From: Bacillota bacterium
GTDB lineage: Bacteria > Bacillota > UBA4882 > UBA8346
Length of the DNA: 9,547 bases
Assembly: GCA_023435225.1 (NCBI GenBank)
Contig: JAEYRX010000086.1
Coordinates: 1-9,547 of the forward strand
Direction of reading: 5' to 3'
Shown: piece by piece, positions 1 to 6,590 of the stretch
Layout: each line of letters begins with the position of its first letter
How positions within the stretch are numbered: the stretch's first letter is position 1
Notes under the pieces: model-generated
The model's input: only the letters and a program-made list of their open reading frames with translations
Told to the model about the DNA's origin: nothing
The model's database searches: none
Translations under genes and position numbers: made by a program

Positions 1-37
1 GTTTCCGTTTTTTTAAGACTCTTTTGACATTTTTCAT
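1..37 (-). CDS. 5' end of a divergent, probably SOS-regulated gene (partial)
   Basis: Read on the minus strand, an ATG at 37-35 opens a frame that runs off the left edge: M K N V K R V L K K R K. A good ribosome binding site, GGAGGGG (50-44), lies 6 nt upstream. The very basic start would suit the n-region of an exported or membrane protein, but 12 residues cannot identify a family. Two LexA-type boxes lie directly behind the start, so a damage-inducible gene is the natural inference. In Bacillus, lexA sits beside the exported division inhibitor yneA, and this gene could be a gene of that kind, but nothing seen here proves it. The gene is divergent from the rest of the window. Confidence 0.55.
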   Translation of the reverse strand, partial: MKNVKRVLKKRK

Positions 38-49
38 TGTTTACCCCTC

Positions 50-63
50 CGAACGTTTGTTCA
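50..63. promoter_or_regulatory. LexA (SOS) box, gene-proximal
   Basis: CGAACGTTTGTTCA contains the GAACN4GTTC core of Gram-positive LexA operators. It abuts the ribosome binding site of the minus-strand gene, so a bound repressor would sit on or just downstream of the transcription start. The centre deviates from the Bacillus RNRY preference at one position. It is supported mainly by the second, better box 28 bp away. Confidence 0.6.
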
Positions 64-77
64 TTAATATATTATCA

Positions 78-91
78 CGAACATACGTTCT
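78..91. promoter_or_regulatory. LexA (SOS) box, distal
   Basis: CGAACATACGTTCT matches the Bacillus SOS consensus (CGAACRNRYGTTYC) at 13 of 14 positions by eye. It lies 28 bp centre to centre from the box at 50-63. The AT-rich stretch between the boxes (64-77, minus-strand reading GTGATAATATATTA) would hold the -10 region of the leftward promoter. No convincing -35 could be fixed, so the promoter itself is not annotated. Confidence 0.7.
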
Positions 92-139
92 TGTATAGGG
101 GTTCCTTATTAAACTTTATAACCAAAAAGCGAAGAATGG

Positions 140-154
140 GATCGGACTCCGATC
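140..154. repeat. 15-bp interrupted palindrome
   Basis: GATCGGACTCCGATC is a perfect 7+1+7 inverted repeat in the otherwise featureless 91-234 stretch. It could be an operator half-way between the divergent genes or may be chance. A one-base loop is too tight for a full RNA hairpin. The surrounding patch is less AT-rich than its flanks and stays open in a plus frame to a stop at 213, but there is no start with a ribosome binding site, so no gene is called. Confidence 0.35.
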
Positions 155-234
155 TAAACCGGTATTTTCCAAAGGGTTTGAGTGAACGGAGACGGGTTGA
201 TAACTTTCTATGATACTCGCCTATTTTATTCTTA

Positions 235-270
235 ATGACAATTGTCATAAACCAAAATGACATTTGTCAT
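235..270. promoter_or_regulatory. tandem operator pair 1 (ATGACA-WW-TGTCAT x2)
   Basis: ATGACAATTGTCAT (235-248, perfect palindrome) and ATGACATTTGTCAT (257-270, perfect arms) are separated by 8 bp (22 bp start to start). The same arrangement recurs at 6279, 6636 and 9218. The spacer sequences differ between copies while the length is fixed, which points to a dimeric regulator binding two adjacent sites on one face of the helix. The pair ends directly in front of the predicted -35 of the promoter reading towards the lipoprotein gene. The layout recalls the 14-bp PrfA box (TTAACANNTGTTAA) of the Crp/Fnr family, but the regulator is not identifiable here. Confidence 0.85.
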
Positions 271-271
271 A

Positions 272-301
272 TTTACATTAATAAGATAATAATTATATAC
301 T
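272..301 (+). promoter_or_regulatory. predicted sigma-A promoter 1
   Basis: TTTACA (272-277), an 18-bp spacer and TATACT (296-301). The -10 starts 25 bp after the second palindrome, the same phase as in the other three units. The transcription start would be near 308, giving a leader of roughly 280 nt before the lipoprotein gene. The region is very AT-rich, so the elements rest mostly on the agreement between the four units. Confidence 0.5.
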
Positions 302-340
302 TATAGTAGGAGTTATTACAAAATTAATGTGCAACTAAGT

Positions 341-369
341 AACGACCATGGCAAAGTTTGGTCGTTTTT
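341..369 (+). terminator. intrinsic-terminator-like hairpin in the leader (possible attenuator)
   Basis: AACGACCA (341-348) pairs perfectly with TGGTCGTT (359-366) around a 10-nt loop, followed by a T run (365-369). It lies about 35-60 nt downstream of the predicted start of promoter 1 and more than 200 nt before the next gene. It would stop that transcript early unless bypassed. No gene ending just upstream on the plus strand needs a terminator, which favours a role in the leader. A three-codon ATG-TGC-AAC-TAA reading frame at 327-338 precedes it, probably by chance. Confidence 0.6.
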
Positions 370-407
370 ATTATATTGAGGGATTTTCATAATTAAGAAA
401 TTTGACA

Positions 408-465
408 TTCGGATACAATATATTGATAGCTATATCTGAGCCATTCACTATATATTGCATCCGAA
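408..465 (+). promoter_or_regulatory. 16-bp inverted repeat in the leader of the lipoprotein gene
   Basis: TTCGGATACAATATAT (408-423) is complementary to ATATATTGCATCCGAA (450-465) at 15 of 16 positions, with a 26-nt loop that itself holds an imperfect GATAGCTATATC palindrome. As RNA this would be a stable long hairpin without a T run, so it is not a terminator. It could protect the mRNA, be a structured regulatory leader, or be a DNA site. A TTGACA at 402-407 touches its left arm, but no good -10 is found at the right distance. Confidence 0.55.
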
Positions 466-585
466 ACGTAGTTAAGGTAATTATGAAACTTCCTTATTAT
501 GATTGATGGTAAGGATTGGAGAAATTAGATTTAAGCTTATCCGTTTTTAATAAGATTATTTTTAGGATATTATGGGAGGTCCCGC

Positions 586-1896
586 ATGGTAAAAAGAAAA
601 TGTAGTTTTTTCATTATTTGGGTTGCATTATTACTCTTGATTAGCGGATGCGGTGGAGGTAATGGAGGTGGATCGGGAACCGGTGGATCTGGAACATTAA
701 CTCCTACTCTTTCCATCAATATCTTCGATAGGAATAACGGTCAATCTCTGACGGGGGCGACTATGAATATCCTCGAAACCAGTCAAAATGATATCGTTTT
801 AAATAGCTCTTATCAAAATACATTCAATTCCGGGGTTTATACGTTATATATCTCAAAAAACGGTTACATCGCAAAAGGAATTATTTTTAACCTTACCGCC
901 GACTTAACGTTGAATGTTTATTTATCTCCGCTAAGTAATAATAATTATGAAAACATCTCCGGCACCGTTAAATTAGACAATAATAATTATACTAACCCTT
1001 TTAATATTTATCGGGGGAGCAGCTTTTATGCGGAATGTGAAGCTAATGATATAACCGATGCCCAAGGAAGATTTTCACTGCAATCGGTTTTCGGTGACGA
1101 GATTGTAGTATCGGCATATTCCAGAAAATTAGGAAATCCAGTTGAAATTGACAAGATCGGTTATTTGAAGATAAATCAAGGAGATTTGAGATCCGGATTA
1201 ACCTTAACATTACCAACTATTCCTACATTATACTCCGGGACAAAACCTGGTGGGGGAATTGGGGTTTCTATAGAAACTTTGGTAGTCAAACAACAAGAAG
1301 GATATTATTTAGCTATGCAAAAAGATACCGGAACCAGTTTTTCGTTTGGCATCGGACTTTTAGAAGGTGATACCGTCACCCTTGAATCTTATAAAAATGT
1401 TAATGAAATCGGTTATTTTTCCCGGACAAACGTCGGAGGTTCCGGCGGAACTAATATTAATATCCAATACCCGTCCGAGGTAGCCGATTATTTGGTAATC
1501 GAAAATGCCGACAATTACCAATTCGATTTTACTCCGGTCGGTTTCGCCAATTATTACGAAGTTTATGCAAATCAAAGAGTTAACGGGGTTTGGACAACCC
1601 CTTTTAAAACAGCAGTCCTATCCGGAGCCAGTGTTAAAGTTCCCAAAAGTTTGTTTGATTCCAGCGCCGATTCCACTTTTGTTTATGTTAGAGCGGTTAA
1701 ATTGGACGGATTTAACTCAAACCTGATTTATAACGGAAATTATACCAATCTTAATTGCTCCTTTACTGAAAAGGAAACATCCTTAATATTTGGCGCTTTA
1801 AATAATAGTATAAACGCCAATCAATATGTAGGTTCCTTCAAAGTCAAGTCGGCGATTCAATATAAGCCTAAATCGAACAAGCTCTTTTTTGAATGA
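586..1896 (+). CDS. secreted lipoprotein with carboxypeptidase-regulatory-like domain
   Basis: Product of 436 residues, predicted to be lipid-anchored on the outer face of the membrane. The signal peptide has a basic start (MVKRK), a hydrophobic core and the lipobox ISGC, with the lipidated Cys at residue 22. A Gly/Ser-rich linker follows (about 23-37), a common spacer behind the anchor. Residues about 40-115 (GATMNILETS...YTLYISKNGY) and 120-210 (ISGTVKL...DAQGRFSL) read like successive carboxypeptidase-regulatory or PEGA-like beta-sandwich modules. Residues about 220-400 are beta-rich and unassigned. The ATG is fixed by GGGAGG (574-579), 6 nt upstream. The stop is followed within 17 nt by the start of the giant RCC1 protein, so the two are very probably one operon under promoter 1. 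No catalytic motif was seen; a structural or binding role is inferred. Confidence 0.85.
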   Translation: MVKRKCSFFIIWVALLLLISGCGGGNGGGSGTGGSGTLTPTLSINIFDRNNGQSLTGATMNILETSQNDIVLNSSYQNTFNSGVYTLYISKNGYIAKGIIFNLTADLTLNVYLSPLSNNNYENISGTVKLDNNNYTNPFNIYRGSSFYAECEANDITDAQGRFSLQSVFGDEIVVSAYSRKLGNPVEIDKIGYLKINQGDLRSGLTLTLPTIPTLYSGTKPGGGIGVSIETLVVKQQEGYYLAMQKDTGTSFSFGIGLLEGDTVTLESYKNVNEIGYFSRTNVGGSGGTNINIQYPSEVADYLVIENADNYQFDFTPVGFANYYEVYANQRVNGVWTTPFKTAVLSGASVKVPKSLFDSSADSTFVYVRAVKLDGFNSNLIYNGNYTNLNCSFTEKETSLIFGALNNSINANQYVGSFKVKSAIQYKPKSNKLFFE

Positions 1897-1913
1897 AAGG
1901 AAGGCGAAGCATT

Positions 1914-4900
1914 TTGAGTAAGTATACCAAAATTCTGGTTTTTTGCGTAATCGGAATTAGTTTATTCATGACAACCAGTCTAGCACTCAGCTCGGATGAT
2001 ATCAGTATTAATAATTTAAACAATGGTGAGATTAGAGCCGGGATCTTCGAGATCAAAGGCACCGTAATCGACGATAAATCCGTCGATAAGATTGCAGTCC
2101 AGGTCGGAGAGGGTCCTTGGGAAGTTGCAGAAGGTACTACAACCTGGAAGTATACCGTTAATGCCCGGCAAATTGTCACCGGTTATAAGTATATATTTGA
2201 CCCTGAACTCGGAACATTGATTCAAAAATATGATCGCGGTTACAGATTCGGTGATATTCCGATTAAGATCGGGATTTTTGATGCAAGTAGCAACTGTTTA
2301 GCCACCAAAACCGTAACTCCCCGGATTGTTCCGGAACCGCCTATTGCTAACGTAAGTACCGGCGCGTTCGATGGTTTAATAAAGGTCCAATTAAAAACGG
2401 CTCCCGGGGTTAGTATCTTTTATACCACTAACGGGAACAATCCCACAGAAAGTAGCGCCCGTTACAATGGAACACTCAGCCTTTCAATACCTGTGGTGTT
2501 AAAGGCGATCGCTAAAAGTGAAAATGGTTATTTATCAGATATCTTAGACCTTGACTATGATTCTCCGCTCCAAAATATTCCGAAGATTGCCGCCGGCTAT
2601 GATCATACCCTGGCCATAAAGAATGATGGAAAAGTATGGGCCTGGGGATCAAACGCTTATGGTCAATTGGGAAATGGGTCAACCATTAGTAGTTATGTAC
2701 ACGTGCCGGTTAACCATTTAGAAAATGTCATCACGATTGCTGCTGGAAATAGTCATAGTCTTGCCGTTAAGAACGACGGGACAATCTGGGCTTGGGGAGA
2801 TAATTCAAATGGCCAGCTTGGGAATGGTATCACGATGAATAGTTGCAGCATCCCGAAACAAGTCCCGGAATTAAAAAATGTGGTGGCGGTCGCTGCGGGA
2901 TATCAATATAGTCTGGCCCTAACCGAAGACGGCAAAGTTTGGGCCTGGGGAATTAATCAATTCGGCCAATTAGGGGATGGAACTTTAGACCTTAAAAGAA
3001 GTACTCCCAAGCAAGTGGCAAATTTGGATACTGTGATTGCAATTTCTGCTGGTGCAGAACACTGTTTGGCTTTAAGGAAAGATGGTACGGTCTGGGCATG
3101 GGGAAATAATCTTTTTGGCGCTTTAGGAAATAGTTCCACAGGTTTAACTAGCAGAATTCCGGTCCAAGTTATGAAATTGACCAATGTGATTGCGATTGCC
3201 GGGGGAAGATATCACAGTCTAGCCCTAAAGAAAGATGGCACGGTTTGGGCTTGGGGAGATAATGGATATGGTCAAGCTGGGCAGGGTTCAAAAATTAGCA
3301 TTCTTTATAAAATTCCGGTATTAGTTCCTAATCTAAACAATGTAATCGCGATTACCAGTGGATATAACCATAATTTAGCCTTAACGAATGATGGAAAGAT
3401 TTGGGCCTGGGGATATAATAACCAGGGCCAATTAGGAGATGGGACGAATCAAGAGAAAGAATCTCCTAAAGAACTTAGTAATTTAACCAACAATATAGTA
3501 GCAATTGCCGCTGGTGGAGGTCATAGCATTGCTTTATTAAACAACGGTACGGTCCGAAGCTGGGGAAATAATAATAACGGACAATTGGGTAATAAATCAA
3601 AAACAGATAGTAATAGCCCGGTAGTTGCCGGTGTACCGGGTCAAATGCCGGTAATTGCCCCATACCAATATACTTTAACAATAACCAATGATGGGAAAGG
3701 CACTAGTACTCCAACCGGAAGTATGGTTGTAAAAAATGGCGAAAGTATCAATATTACCGCCAACCCTAAAAACGGTTGTTTGTTTAATAATTGGACCAAG
3801 GAAAGTGGTACCGGGACAGTAGTATTTGGCGATTTTAAAGCAGCTAGTACAACTGTTACAATAACCGGCGGCAATGCCACGATTCAATCGAATTTTCTTC
3901 CGGATCCTAATGTTCAATTCAAATTAACGGTTGAAAATGATGGAAACGGAACTACCAATCCTGCCGGTCAGCAGCAGATAGCTAACTGGTCAACTATAAA
4001 CCTGAATGCTTTTGCCAATCCGGGTTATCGTTTTATAAATTGGACCAAAACAGCAGGTATGGGAGAGGTGGAATTTGATAATGAATATGCCGCTAATGCT
4101 AATGTGACCGTAAACGGCGGCGATGTAACGATCAAAGCGAACTTTTATGAAGAACTGACTGCAAATAAATGGGTTACTGGGAGTATTACCGCTAGAGGTT
4201 CCAAATGGTACGTTTTCACGGGGACACCGGGAGAATATGTAATAAATTGGGATGATATCGATAATGGTTTAGGGACTGGCACTTATACATGTAATGTAAA
4301 TGTTACCTATAACCGTAACGGAAATGATTTTTATATTCTAGTTATTGATACTACCAACATCGGCGGCACCTTTGCGATCAATATCGCCCCAAAACGAAGT
4401 TTAACCATTGATTCGATGTGTGTCTACCCATCAGGGTTAACACCGGTAGGTGATGGGGTAGGGTTTCCTATCACTATCAAATATCAGAATGAGTATTTGT
4501 TGGGGTGGGAGATCTCGGGGACGGGAAAGGTAGTGTTTAGCAACCAGAGAAACTTAGTAGGCCAATATGGCAATTTAATTACCAACTGTCTTGTGACCGT
4601 AACCGGCAGTGACGCCACGATAAAACCTGTTTTGTCCAATGCTCCGTTACCGGATATTGCCGGGATATTCGCCGGTTACGATCACTGCTTGCTTGTAATG
4701 AATAATGGTTCGGTTTGGACCTGGGGAGATAATTCATCCGGTGAACTGGGAAATGGAACCAATATTAGAAGCATAATGCCGGGACCGGTCAACAATCTTA
4801 CGGATATCATTGAAATTGCTGGTGGATATGGGCAAAGTCTGGCCCTAAAGAAAGATGGCGCGATTTGGGCTTGGGGTTATTTATTAGGGGATGGTACAAA

Positions 4901-6023
4901 TAATGGAAGTAATACACCGTTGCAGGTTAATAATATTAATTTAATTGGGGCTATTGCGATTGCTTGTGGAGATAGGCATAATTTGGTCTTAAAGAACGAT
5001 GGTACGGTTTGGGGTTGGGGATACAATGATGGTGGCCAATTAGGGACCGGTAATTATAACAGTCCGATTTATTCTCCCGTACAAGTTAATATCTCGCCCA
5101 AAGTAACTGCGATAACTTGTGGTACTTCCCACAATTTGGCTTTAACAAGTGAAGGCAAGGTTTGGGCTTGGGGATGGAACAATCGCGGTGAATTGGGGAA
5201 AGAATTTAGTATACCTAATAACCGAAGTTTCACCCCGGAACAAATTGTTGGTTTGGATAATGTCATTGCAATTGCCGGTGGATATATGCATAGTTTAGCC
5301 CTGACGAGAGACGGCAAAGTTTTGGCCTGGGGAAATAATGACAGTGGTCAATTAGGGTATATGACTGATCCCAATAGTTATAGTTTTACCCCGCAACGAG
5401 TAAGTAGCTTGAACAATATAATTGCAATCGCTGCCGGAAGACGTCATAGTTTAGCTTTACAGAGTGACGGCACCGTTTGGGCCTGGGGAAGAAATTGGGA
5501 ATGTCAATTAGGAAACGGAACGGTAAGTGGCCCCCAATATAATCCTGTAAAAGTTGCCAATCTTACTAATGTTATTGCGATAACCAGTAAAGAAAACTAT
5601 TGTCTGGCCTTAAAAAGCGATGGAACAGTGTGGGCTTGGGGAGAAAACGGTAGTTACGGGCAGTATAGCTTAGGGAGCTTGACAACTATTGCCGCAAATG
5701 GAGCTCTCACCGGAAGCAACATCCCCGTACCGGTCGGGGGAAATAACATGCAGGAAATATCTTCCTATCAGTTTGCTTTAACCGTAACCAATGATGGAAA
5801 TGGCAGTAGTACCCCTGTTGGAAGCATGGTAGTAAAAAACGGCGTTCCTACAGACTACATTACGGCAATTCCGAAACCCGGTTATAAGTTTAAAGAGTGG
5901 ACCAAGATCGCGGGAGACGGTATAGTAAGTTTTGGCAATTATACCGCAGCTAGTACTACTGTAATCATAACTGGTGGCAATGTCACTATTCAAGCGAATT
6001 TTCTAGAAGATACAAGTAATTAA
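1914..6023 (+). CDS. giant secreted protein with two RCC1 propellers and InlB-type repeats
   Basis: The TTG at 1914 is chosen as start because AAAGGAAGG (1896-1904) lies 9 nt upstream. An in-frame ATG at 1893 overlaps the previous stop (ATGA) but has no ribosome binding site; it would add 7 residues. From TTG the product is 1369 residues: a Sec signal peptide (about 1-24, TSLA|LSS); an Ig-like domain (27-143); a chitobiase/FN3-associated-like domain (145-218); seven RCC1 repeats (222-576); two InlB-type bacterial repeats (584-664, 668-746); a WYVF...INWDD beta domain (748-826); a degenerate InlB-type repeat (828-909); seven more RCC1 repeats (913-1278); and a last InlB-type repeat (1285-1367). 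RCC1 units carry the HSLALK-DGTVWAWG-N--GQLG signature. There is no LPXTG or dockerin, so anchoring is unexplained. It probably acts outside the cell as an adhesion or scaffold protein together with the upstream lipoprotein. No enzyme motif was found. Confidence 0.88.
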   Translation: MSKYTKILVFCVIGISLFMTTSLALSSDDISINNLNNGEIRAGIFEIKGTVIDDKSVDKIAVQVGEGPWEVAEGTTTWKYTVNARQIVTGYKYIFDPELGTLIQKYDRGYRFGDIPIKIGIFDASSNCLATKTVTPRIVPEPPIANVSTGAFDGLIKVQLKTAPGVSIFYTTNGNNPTESSARYNGTLSLSIPVVLKAIAKSENGYLSDILDLDYDSPLQNIPKIAAGYDHTLAIKNDGKVWAWGSNAYGQLGNGSTISSYVHVPVNHLENVITIAAGNSHSLAVKNDGTIWAWGDNSNGQLGNGITMNSCSIPKQVPELKNVVAVAAGYQYSLALTEDGKVWAWGINQFGQLGDGTLDLKRSTPKQVANLDTVIAISAGAEHCLALRKDGTVWAWGNNLFGALGNSSTGLTSRIPVQVMKLTNVIAIAGGRYHSLALKKDGTVWAWGDNGYGQAGQGSKISILYKIPVLVPNLNNVIAITSGYNHNLALTNDGKIWAWGYNNQGQLGDGTNQEKESPKELSNLTNNIVAIAAGGGHSIALLNNGTVRSWGNNNNGQLGNKSKTDSNSPVVAGVPGQMPVIAPYQYTLTITNDGKGTSTPTGSMVVKNGESINITANPKNGCLFNNWTKESGTGTVVFGDFKAASTTVTITGGNATIQSNFLPDPNVQFKLTVENDGNGTTNPAGQQQIANWSTINLNAFANPGYRFINWTKTAGMGEVEFDNEYAANANVTVNGGDVTIKANFYEELTANKWVTGSITARGSKWYVFTGTPGEYVINWDDIDNGLGTGTYTCNVNVTYNRNGNDFYILVIDTTNIGGTFAINIAPKRSLTIDSMCVYPSGLTPVGDGVGFPITIKYQNEYLLGWEISGTGKVVFSNQRNLVGQYGNLITNCLVTVTGSDATIKPVLSNAPLPDIAGIFAGYDHCLLVMNNGSVWTWGDNSSGELGNGTNIRSIMPGPVNNLTDIIEIAGGYGQSLALKKDGAIWAWGYLLGDGTNNGSNTPLQVNNINLIGAIAIACGDRHNLVLKNDGTVWGWGYNDGGQLGTGNYNSPIYSPVQVNISPKVTAITCGTSHNLALTSEGKVWAWGWNNRGELGKEFSIPNNRSFTPEQIVGLDNVIAIAGGYMHSLALTRDGKVLAWGNNDSGQLGYMTDPNSYSFTPQRVSSLNNIIAIAAGRRHSLALQSDGTVWAWGRNWECQLGNGTVSGPQYNPVKVANLTNVIAITSKENYCLALKSDGTVWAWGENGSYGQYSLGSLTTIAANGALTGSNIPVPVGGNNMQEISSYQFALTVTNDGNGSSTPVGSMVVKNGVPTDYITAIPKPGYKFKEWTKIAGDGIVSFGNYTAASTTVIITGGNVTIQANFLEDTSN
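2577..3640 (+). repeat. RCC1 repeat block 1 (seven copies)
   Basis: Seven units of about 50 codons, each with a Gly-x-x-His-Ser-Leu-Ala strand and a WAWG strand. The WAWG cores run V, I, V, V, V, I and a degenerate VRSWG in the last. Seven is the number of blades in the RCC1 fold, so this block can close as one propeller. The DNA keeps recognisable similarity (recurrent gcctggggaaataat-like stretches), indicating tandem duplication within the gene. Confidence 0.9.
4650..5745 (+). repeat. RCC1 repeat block 2 (seven copies)
   Basis: A second set of seven RCC1 units starting at GYDHCLLVMNNG and ending at VWAWGENGSYGQ. The second unit is shortened (WAWGYLLGDGT lacks the usual N--GQ stretch), and the seventh has lost the Gly-x-x-His motif (KENYCLAL) and carries a longer tail. 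Both blocks are followed by an InlB-type repeat starting with nearly the same residues (TNDGKGTSTPTGSMVVKNG and TNDGNGSSTPVGSMVVKNG), so the propeller plus repeat probably duplicated as a unit. Confidence 0.88.
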
Positions 6024-6121
6024 ATCTTTATGCTCATAGAGACTTTCAAATAATTAATTACTGTAATTCATTAAAGGTTTTAGTATATTTTGGGGGCATT
6101 TATGAAAAGGTTTATTTTTCA

Positions 6122-6229
6122 GTGATAATTGATAACACCTACCCGGTAATCCATCTTAATAATGACGCTGAAGATATTGGTCATAAAGGTAGTACTTGGC
6201 TATTAAAATTACTTTTCTGTAAAAAATAA
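6122..6229 (+). pseudogene. possible small ORF or coding relic
   Basis: A GTG at 6122 opens 35 codons (V I I D N T Y P V I H L N N D A E D I G H K ...) ending at a TAA at 6227. The same frame is open upstream back to 6020, 69 codons in all, without an ATG. A separate ATG at 6102 with GGGGG 5 nt upstream gives only MKRFIFQ and stops at a TGA overlapping the GTG. The composition looks protein-like, and a start resembling a signal peptide followed by a frame change fits a decayed secreted-protein gene. No family is recognised, and chance cannot be excluded in such AT-rich DNA. Confidence 0.25.
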
Positions 6230-6248
6230 TAATTTTAAAAATTATTTT
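6223..6248 (+). terminator. AT-only inverted repeat downstream of the RCC1 gene
   Basis: A perfect 9-bp inverted repeat (AATAATTTT / AAAATTATT around 6237) or a shifted 8-bp stem, followed by TTTT. With no G-C pairs it would be a weak terminator at best, but it is the only candidate between the RCC1 gene stop at 6023 and the next operator pair. Confidence 0.25.
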
Positions 6249-6278
6249 AAGCGATAGAACTCGAATTTTGTCTCTGCC

Positions 6279-6314
6279 ATGACAAATGTCATGTTTAAAA
6301 ATGACAAATATCAT
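6279..6314. promoter_or_regulatory. tandem operator pair 2 (orphan unit)
   Basis: ATGACAAATGTCAT (6279-6292) and ATGACAAATATCAT (6301-6314, one base off the arms), separated by 8 bp. Geometry is identical to pair 1. Unlike the other three pairs it is not followed by a clear gene, because pair 3 with its own promoter intervenes before the dockerin gene. Confidence 0.82.
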
Positions 6315-6315
6315 A

Positions 6316-6345
6316 TTTACGGAAGTAAGCTAAAAATTGTAAGAT
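6316..6345 (+). promoter_or_regulatory. predicted sigma-A promoter 2
   Basis: TTTACG (6316-6321), an 18-bp spacer and TAAGAT (6340-6345), with the -10 beginning 25 bp after the second palindrome exactly as in unit 1. The -10 is a poor match to TATAAT on its own, so confidence comes from the shared phase. The expected start is near 6352. Confidence 0.4.
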
Positions 6346-6425
6346 AAATCTTGGCAGGCTTTAAACTATCTATAATTTAAGCATCAATACTTTAAATTTT
6401 TAATATCTGGAGTGGTGTTACCTGG

Positions 6426-6512
6426 GTGACCGGTGGAACCGGAAATCCGCCGCTCGACACACCGGGGTATTTTCTGATTGATTGGGGTAAGTTTACACCT
6501 TATACAAGATAA
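6426..6512 (+). pseudogene. possible peptide ORF or 3' gene relic in the orphan unit
   Basis: A GTG at 6426 opens 28 codons (V T G G T G N P P L D T P G Y F L I D W G K F ...) to a TAA at 6510; the frame is open from 6396. The residue content looks like the end of a real secreted protein rather than random AT-rich sequence. A weak GGAG (6409-6412) sits 13 nt before the GTG, too far for a strong start. There is no signal peptide. Either a fragment left by deletion of a former member of this operator-linked gene set, or a short peptide gene. Confidence 0.25.
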
Positions 6513-6555
6513 TTCAAAGTGGTATGAGGATTGATTAATTGAATATAAATATACA

Positions 6556-6590
6556 AAAACACACAAAAGCCATCGTGCTCGGGTGTTTTT
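6556..6590 (+). terminator. weak terminator-like hairpin closing the orphan unit
   Basis: AAAACAC (6556-6562) pairs with GTGTTTT (6583-6589) around a 20-nt loop, running into a short T tract and lying just before operator pair 3. The stem has only three G-C pairs and a long loop, so efficiency is doubtful. Confidence 0.35.

Larger units (their letters stand above)
6352..6590 (+). ncRNA. putative short transcript of the orphan unit (RNA or relic)
   Basis: Between promoter 2 and a terminator-like hairpin lie about 240 nt with no normal gene. The centre (6408-6480) is much richer in G and C than its surroundings. It can form CGGTGG/CCGCCG (6431-6436 with 6447-6452, one G-U pair) inside a GGTGT/ACACC pairing, which would suit a structured RNA. 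The same patch is also open in one reading frame (separate entry), so an RNA gene, a tiny peptide gene and a gene relic are all possible. No known RNA family was recognised. Transcription and both ends are inferred. Confidence 0.25.

Noticed and set aside
136..213. Plus-strand frame with the string NRYFPKG, reminiscent of the RYFPKG-type motif near the end of IS30-family transposases
   Set aside because: Only six to seven residues agree, there are no flanking DDE motifs and no terminal inverted repeats. Too little to call a transposase remnant.
75..263. 62-codon minus-strand open frame starting inside operator pair 1
   Set aside because: No ribosome binding site before the ATG, the start lies in the palindrome, and it runs into the SOS-box promoter region. 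The opposite strand is open over much of the same stretch, so openness alone means little here.
300..585. A c-di-GMP or other known riboswitch in the lipoprotein-operon leader
   Set aside because: The GGCAAAG string near 351 recalls part of the GEMM motif, but the rest of the conserved core and the three-stem layout are absent.
2577..5745. The regularly spaced similar sequences as a CRISPR array or non-coding satellite
   Set aside because: The periodicity of about 150 bp is in frame within a single long coding region and translates to RCC1 repeats.
6402..6500. Signal recognition particle RNA or other housekeeping RNA in the GC-rich patch
   Set aside because: A GGTGACC string and a GGAA are present but not in the order or spacing of the SRP Alu or tetraloop domain, and the segment has a protein-like frame.
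6384..6566. 60-codon minus-strand frame across the orphan unit
   Set aside because: It is the shadow of the GC-rich patch, has no ribosome binding site, and opposes the predicted promoter.
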